Part shown: in pieces, positions 6,863 to 8,839 of the stretch
Layout of the letters: each line of letters starts with the position of its first letter
Numbering within the stretch: position 1 is the first letter of the stretch
DNA from: Pyrinomonadaceae bacterium
GTDB lineage: Bacteria; Acidobacteriota; Blastocatellia; Pyrinomonadales; Pyrinomonadaceae
Reading direction: 5' to 3'
Length of the DNA stretch: 8,839 nt
NCBI GenBank assembly: GCA_013812565.1
Contig: JACCTF010000539.1
Span: 1-8,839, forward strand
Translations under genes and position numbers: made by a program
The notes under the pieces: generated by a model
The model's input: the letters and a program-made list of their open reading frames with translations, nothing else
The model's database searches: none
Told to the model about the DNA's origin: nothing

Positions 6863-7984
6863 ATGGAACTTACTGATAACGATCCCTCACGGCGGCGGTT
6901 TGTAAAATGCTTGGCTGGTGCCGGGGCAGCGCTTGGAATATCCACGCTAAGCCAGAGTTCACAAGGCAACGACCCTCAAGCCAACGTACCTCGTCATAAA
7001 ATTAAACTGGGCTTTGATAATTTCTCCGTTCGAGCGTTCGGTTGGAAAGCCCCACAGTTGTTGGATTACGCCGCAACACTCAAGGTTGATAGCCTCTTCC
7101 TTTCAGACCTCGACGTTTATGAAAGCTTTAACGATGCTTATCTGAAAGGGATTAAAGCTAAAGCTGACGACCTCGGCATACAGATTCACGCGGGCACCGG
7201 GAGCATCTGCCCTTCATCCAAAACGTTCAACAAACGGCATGGTACAGCCGAAGAACATCTCGCACTGACGATCCGCGTTGCTCGCGCAGTAGGCTCGCCG
7301 GTCGCACGTTGCTACCTCGGCAACGCCGATGACCGCCGCAGCCCGGGCGGCATCACAGCGCATATCAATAACGTGATTAAAGTATGCCGAAGCGTCCGCA
7401 GTCAGGCCGTTGATGCAGGCGTAAAAGTTGCCGTTGAAAATCATGCCGGGGACATGCAGTCGTGGGAGCTTGTCACCTTGATAGAAGAAGCGGGGCGCAA
7501 CTTTGTCGGCGCGGCGATGGACCCAGGCAACGCCGCGTGGGCGATGGAGGACCCGCTTCTGAATCTCGAAAATCTTGGGCCGTATGCCGTCACCACCAGC
7601 ATCCGCGACTCGATGGTGTGGGAAGACAATGACGGTGCAAAGGTGCAGTGGGCGGCTGTGGGGGAAGGCATAGTTAACTTTCCGGAATACATGAAGCGGT
7701 TCGCTGAACTCTGCCCCAATGTGCCGATTCACATCGAAACCATTTCCGGTTTCGCGCGCTCCTTGCCTTACTTGAAGAACGATTTTTGGAAAGCGTATGG
7801 GAAAGCCAGGGCGCACGATCTTGCTATGTTTATCGCGTTAGCCAAACGCGGCAAACCGATTGATCCCTTTAAGGTCGCTGAAGGGAAAGACAAGAGAACA
7901 GCCGAGCAGGAGTATCAGAAAGGCGAATTGGAACGCAGCCTGAAGTATTGTAGGGATGTGCTCAAGCTCGGGCTGAAATCTTAA
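6863..7984 (+). CDS. Tat-exported TIM-barrel sugar phosphate isomerase/epimerase-like protein
   Basis: A 373-residue protein of the xylose-isomerase-like TIM-barrel superfamily. A twin-arginine signal, SRRRFVK (9-15), is followed by a hydrophobic stretch ([11 protein letters not shown]) and predicts export of a folded, probably metal-loaded enzyme. Barrel motifs include IQIHAGTG (106-113), VAVENHAG (189-196) with E192, [10 protein letters not shown] (217-226) with D220, and IHIETISGF (289-297) with E292. These are the usual metal-ligand strands. The fourth ligand strand, normally H-x-K/R-D, reads TTSIRDS here (245-250), with Ser at the His position. The enzyme may therefore bind metal differently or act on an unusual substrate. 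AGGA (6852-6855) is a Shine-Dalgarno 7 nt from the ATG. The gene follows the epimerase gene by 68 nt, so co-expression is likely. It converges with the glycosidase-like gene. Superfamily is confident, reaction is not known. Confidence 0.85.
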   Translation: MELTDNDPSRRRFVKCLAGAGAALGISTLSQSSQGNDPQANVPRHKIKLGFDNFSVRAFGWKAPQLLDYAATLKVDSLFLSDLDVYESFNDAYLKGIKAKADDLGIQIHAGTGSICPSSKTFNKRHGTAEEHLALTIRVARAVGSPVARCYLGNADDRRSPGGITAHINNVIKVCRSVRSQAVDAGVKVAVENHAGDMQSWELVTLIEEAGRNFVGAAMDPGNAAWAMEDPLLNLENLGPYAVTTSIRDSMVWEDNDGAKVQWAAVGEGIVNFPEYMKRFAELCPNVPIHIETISGFARSLPYLKNDFWKAYGKARAHDLAMFIALAKRGKPIDPFKVAEGKDKRTAEQEYQKGELERSLKYCRDVLKLGLKS

Positions 7985-7990
7985 TCACTC

Positions 7991-8103
7991 AGAAGTAACA
8001 AGTGACAAGTAAACAGTGGCAAGACAGAAGGCAGAAAGCTGTAGGCAGCAGTAAAGCAAGATGGTCTGCTTTGTGCCCTCTCTTTCTTAATTGTCCCTTG
8101 TCA
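7991..8103. repeat. Degenerate heptad array with partial inverted arm between convergent genes
   Basis: From 7991 to 8053 the sequence can be read as nine consecutive 7-bp units: AGAAGTA, ACAAGTG, ACAAGTA, AACAGTG, GCAAGAC, AGAAGGC, AGAAAGC, TGTAGGC and AGCAGTA. At 8091-8103 TTGTCCCTTGTCA is the reverse complement of TGACAAGGGACAA, which resembles the ACAAGTGACAAG units. The layout is the same as 2631-2710 and 3177-3241, but more decayed. A small stem AAAGCA/TGCTTT (8053-8058 and 8067-8072) lies between. The array may help end transcription of both convergent genes, but no classic terminator is present. Confidence 0.6.
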
Positions 8104-8122
8104 ATGTTGTAACCTGTTTCGT

Positions 8123-8839
8123 TCAAGCGAATTGAAGGGCGATCATCTGATGTCCGTCGAGCTTTGGCAACACAAACTCGATGCGTCCTGCTTGTTGTTG
8201 AAATGATAATTTCTTCTTCTCGGGAACAGCCGAAATATCAAGCACTTTCTTCGGAGCTTTAACAGAAACCTTTACGTTGAAGATTGGAATGACATCTTCG
8301 ATGATGTCGAAATCCTGTCCCCGCCGCTCCGGGATGTAGTGGAGCAGATGTAAGACCCAGCGGTTCTCGGCTGACTGTTCGCTGAGCGCAGTCAACATCG
8401 TCGTCGGACCTTCGACGCGGATCAATGGTTCCGGCAGTAGCAGATTCAATGCGTTCAATACCAACTGCTTGCACCAGCGCGGAGCGTTTCGGTTGTACTG
8501 CGTAAAGATCGGGTGGACGAAGTAGATCGCTTTCCCGTTCTGGATGACGCCCGGGTATCCGACTTTGCCCGCTGAAGGCGTATGGCGATGCGAGGAGTAA
8601 TGTTTGTAAGTACGGTTAAAGTAGGGAACTATCACGTCGGCGAGAATTTCACTCGTCGGCGCAGCTTCTATCTCCATCCCTTTCAGATACATCACCAGTT
8701 CAGTGTCCGGTAAACCTTTGCTGAGCTTCTCTTTCGGGCGGATGAAATCGGGGCTGTAGGGAGCATCGCCTTTCAGCTTGAGGCCGAGAGTTTTCAAAGC
8801 AAATCCCTTCTTTTCTTCGTTCAACCCTGAGTTGTATGA
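8123..8839 (-). CDS. C-terminal part of a glycosidase-type protein with beta-galactosidase-trimerisation-like domain (5' end outside window)
   Basis: The frame is open from the right edge (minus strand) to a TGA at 8123-8125 and shows 238 residues. The sequence SYNSG precedes a TTG at 8824, so that codon is internal and not a start. Visible pieces are YSSHRHTP (81-88), KAIYFVHPIF (103-112), VLNALNLLLPEPL (127-139), RWVLHLLHYIPERR (160-173) and a beta-rich end finishing KLDGHQMIALQFA. The order of a Rossmann-like segment, the LLPEPL phrase and a terminal beta-sandwich resembles the C-terminus of GH42-like or alpha-L-fucosidase-annotated glycosidases, after the catalytic barrel. The catalytic part is not in view, so activity and localisation cannot be judged. 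It faces the epimerase/isomerase pair, which suggests a carbohydrate-use region. Family resemblance is from memory of motif wording. Confidence 0.62.
   Translation of the reverse strand, partial: SYNSGLNEEKKGFALKTLGLKLKGDAPYSPDFIRPKEKLSKGLPDTELVMYLKGMEIEAAPTSEILADVIVPYFNRTYKHYSSHRHTPSAGKVGYPGVIQNGKAIYFVHPIFTQYNRNAPRWCKQLVLNALNLLLPEPLIRVEGPTTMLTALSEQSAENRWVLHLLHYIPERRGQDFDIIEDVIPIFNVKVSVKAPKKVLDISAVPEKKKLSFQQQAGRIEFVLPKLDGHQMIALQFA

Noticed and set aside
7214..7816. 200-codon minus-strand open frame inside the TIM-barrel gene
   Set aside because: Shadow of a gene with clear Tat signal and barrel motifs. The antisense product has no recognisable features.
8822..8824. TTG as start codon of the right-edge glycosidase-type gene
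   Set aside because: The frame continues open to the window edge (SYNSG before it), and the protein lacks its N-terminal catalytic part. The gene is truncated by the window, not short.

Overview
This 8.8 kb stretch is bacterial chromosome with moderate GC. The best guess for the source is an Acidobacteriota lineage (Blastocatellia-like) or a similar soil or metagenomic bacterium. That guess rests on the mix of exported sugar enzymes and on abundant intergenic repeats of the AGAAGTC/AGATGCC heptad, CACAGAG and ACACAGGATG types. It is an inference, because there is no rRNA or other phylogenetic marker here.

Layout. The left edge holds the last residues of a glycine-zipper-like protein (2-97). 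The clpS-clpA pair follows on the minus strand (clpA 306-2624, clpS 2709-3023), and aat (3254-3940, plus strand) diverges from it. Together these form a compact bacterial N-degron cassette. Aat adds Leu/Phe to N-termini, ClpS recognises such N-termini, and ClpA unfolds the substrate for ClpP, which is not in the window.

Between aat and the convergent phytanoyl-CoA-dioxygenase-like gene (4264-5145, minus) lies a 13-bp-TIR element (about 3985-4231). It is built from six short palindromes arranged in mirror symmetry and looks like a non-autonomous REP/MITE-type element. It is bracketed by outer inverted copies of an ACACAGGATG repeat.

A carbohydrate region follows. It has a Sec-signal AGE/cellobiose-2-epimerase-family protein (5475-6794), then, probably in the same operon, a Tat-signal TIM-barrel sugar isomerase/epimerase-like protein (6863-7984). 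Facing them is the C-terminal part of a glycosidase-type protein (8123-8839, minus, cut by the window edge). This suggests sugar processing outside the cytoplasm, with unknown substrate.

The intergenic spaces are unusual. Three of them (2631-2710, 3177-3241, 7991-8103) share one architecture: a run of 7-bp units, a spacer, then the units in reverse complement. A fourth (5331-5397) combines the heptads with CACAGAG repeats. No tRNA, rRNA, CRISPR array or transposase gene was seen.
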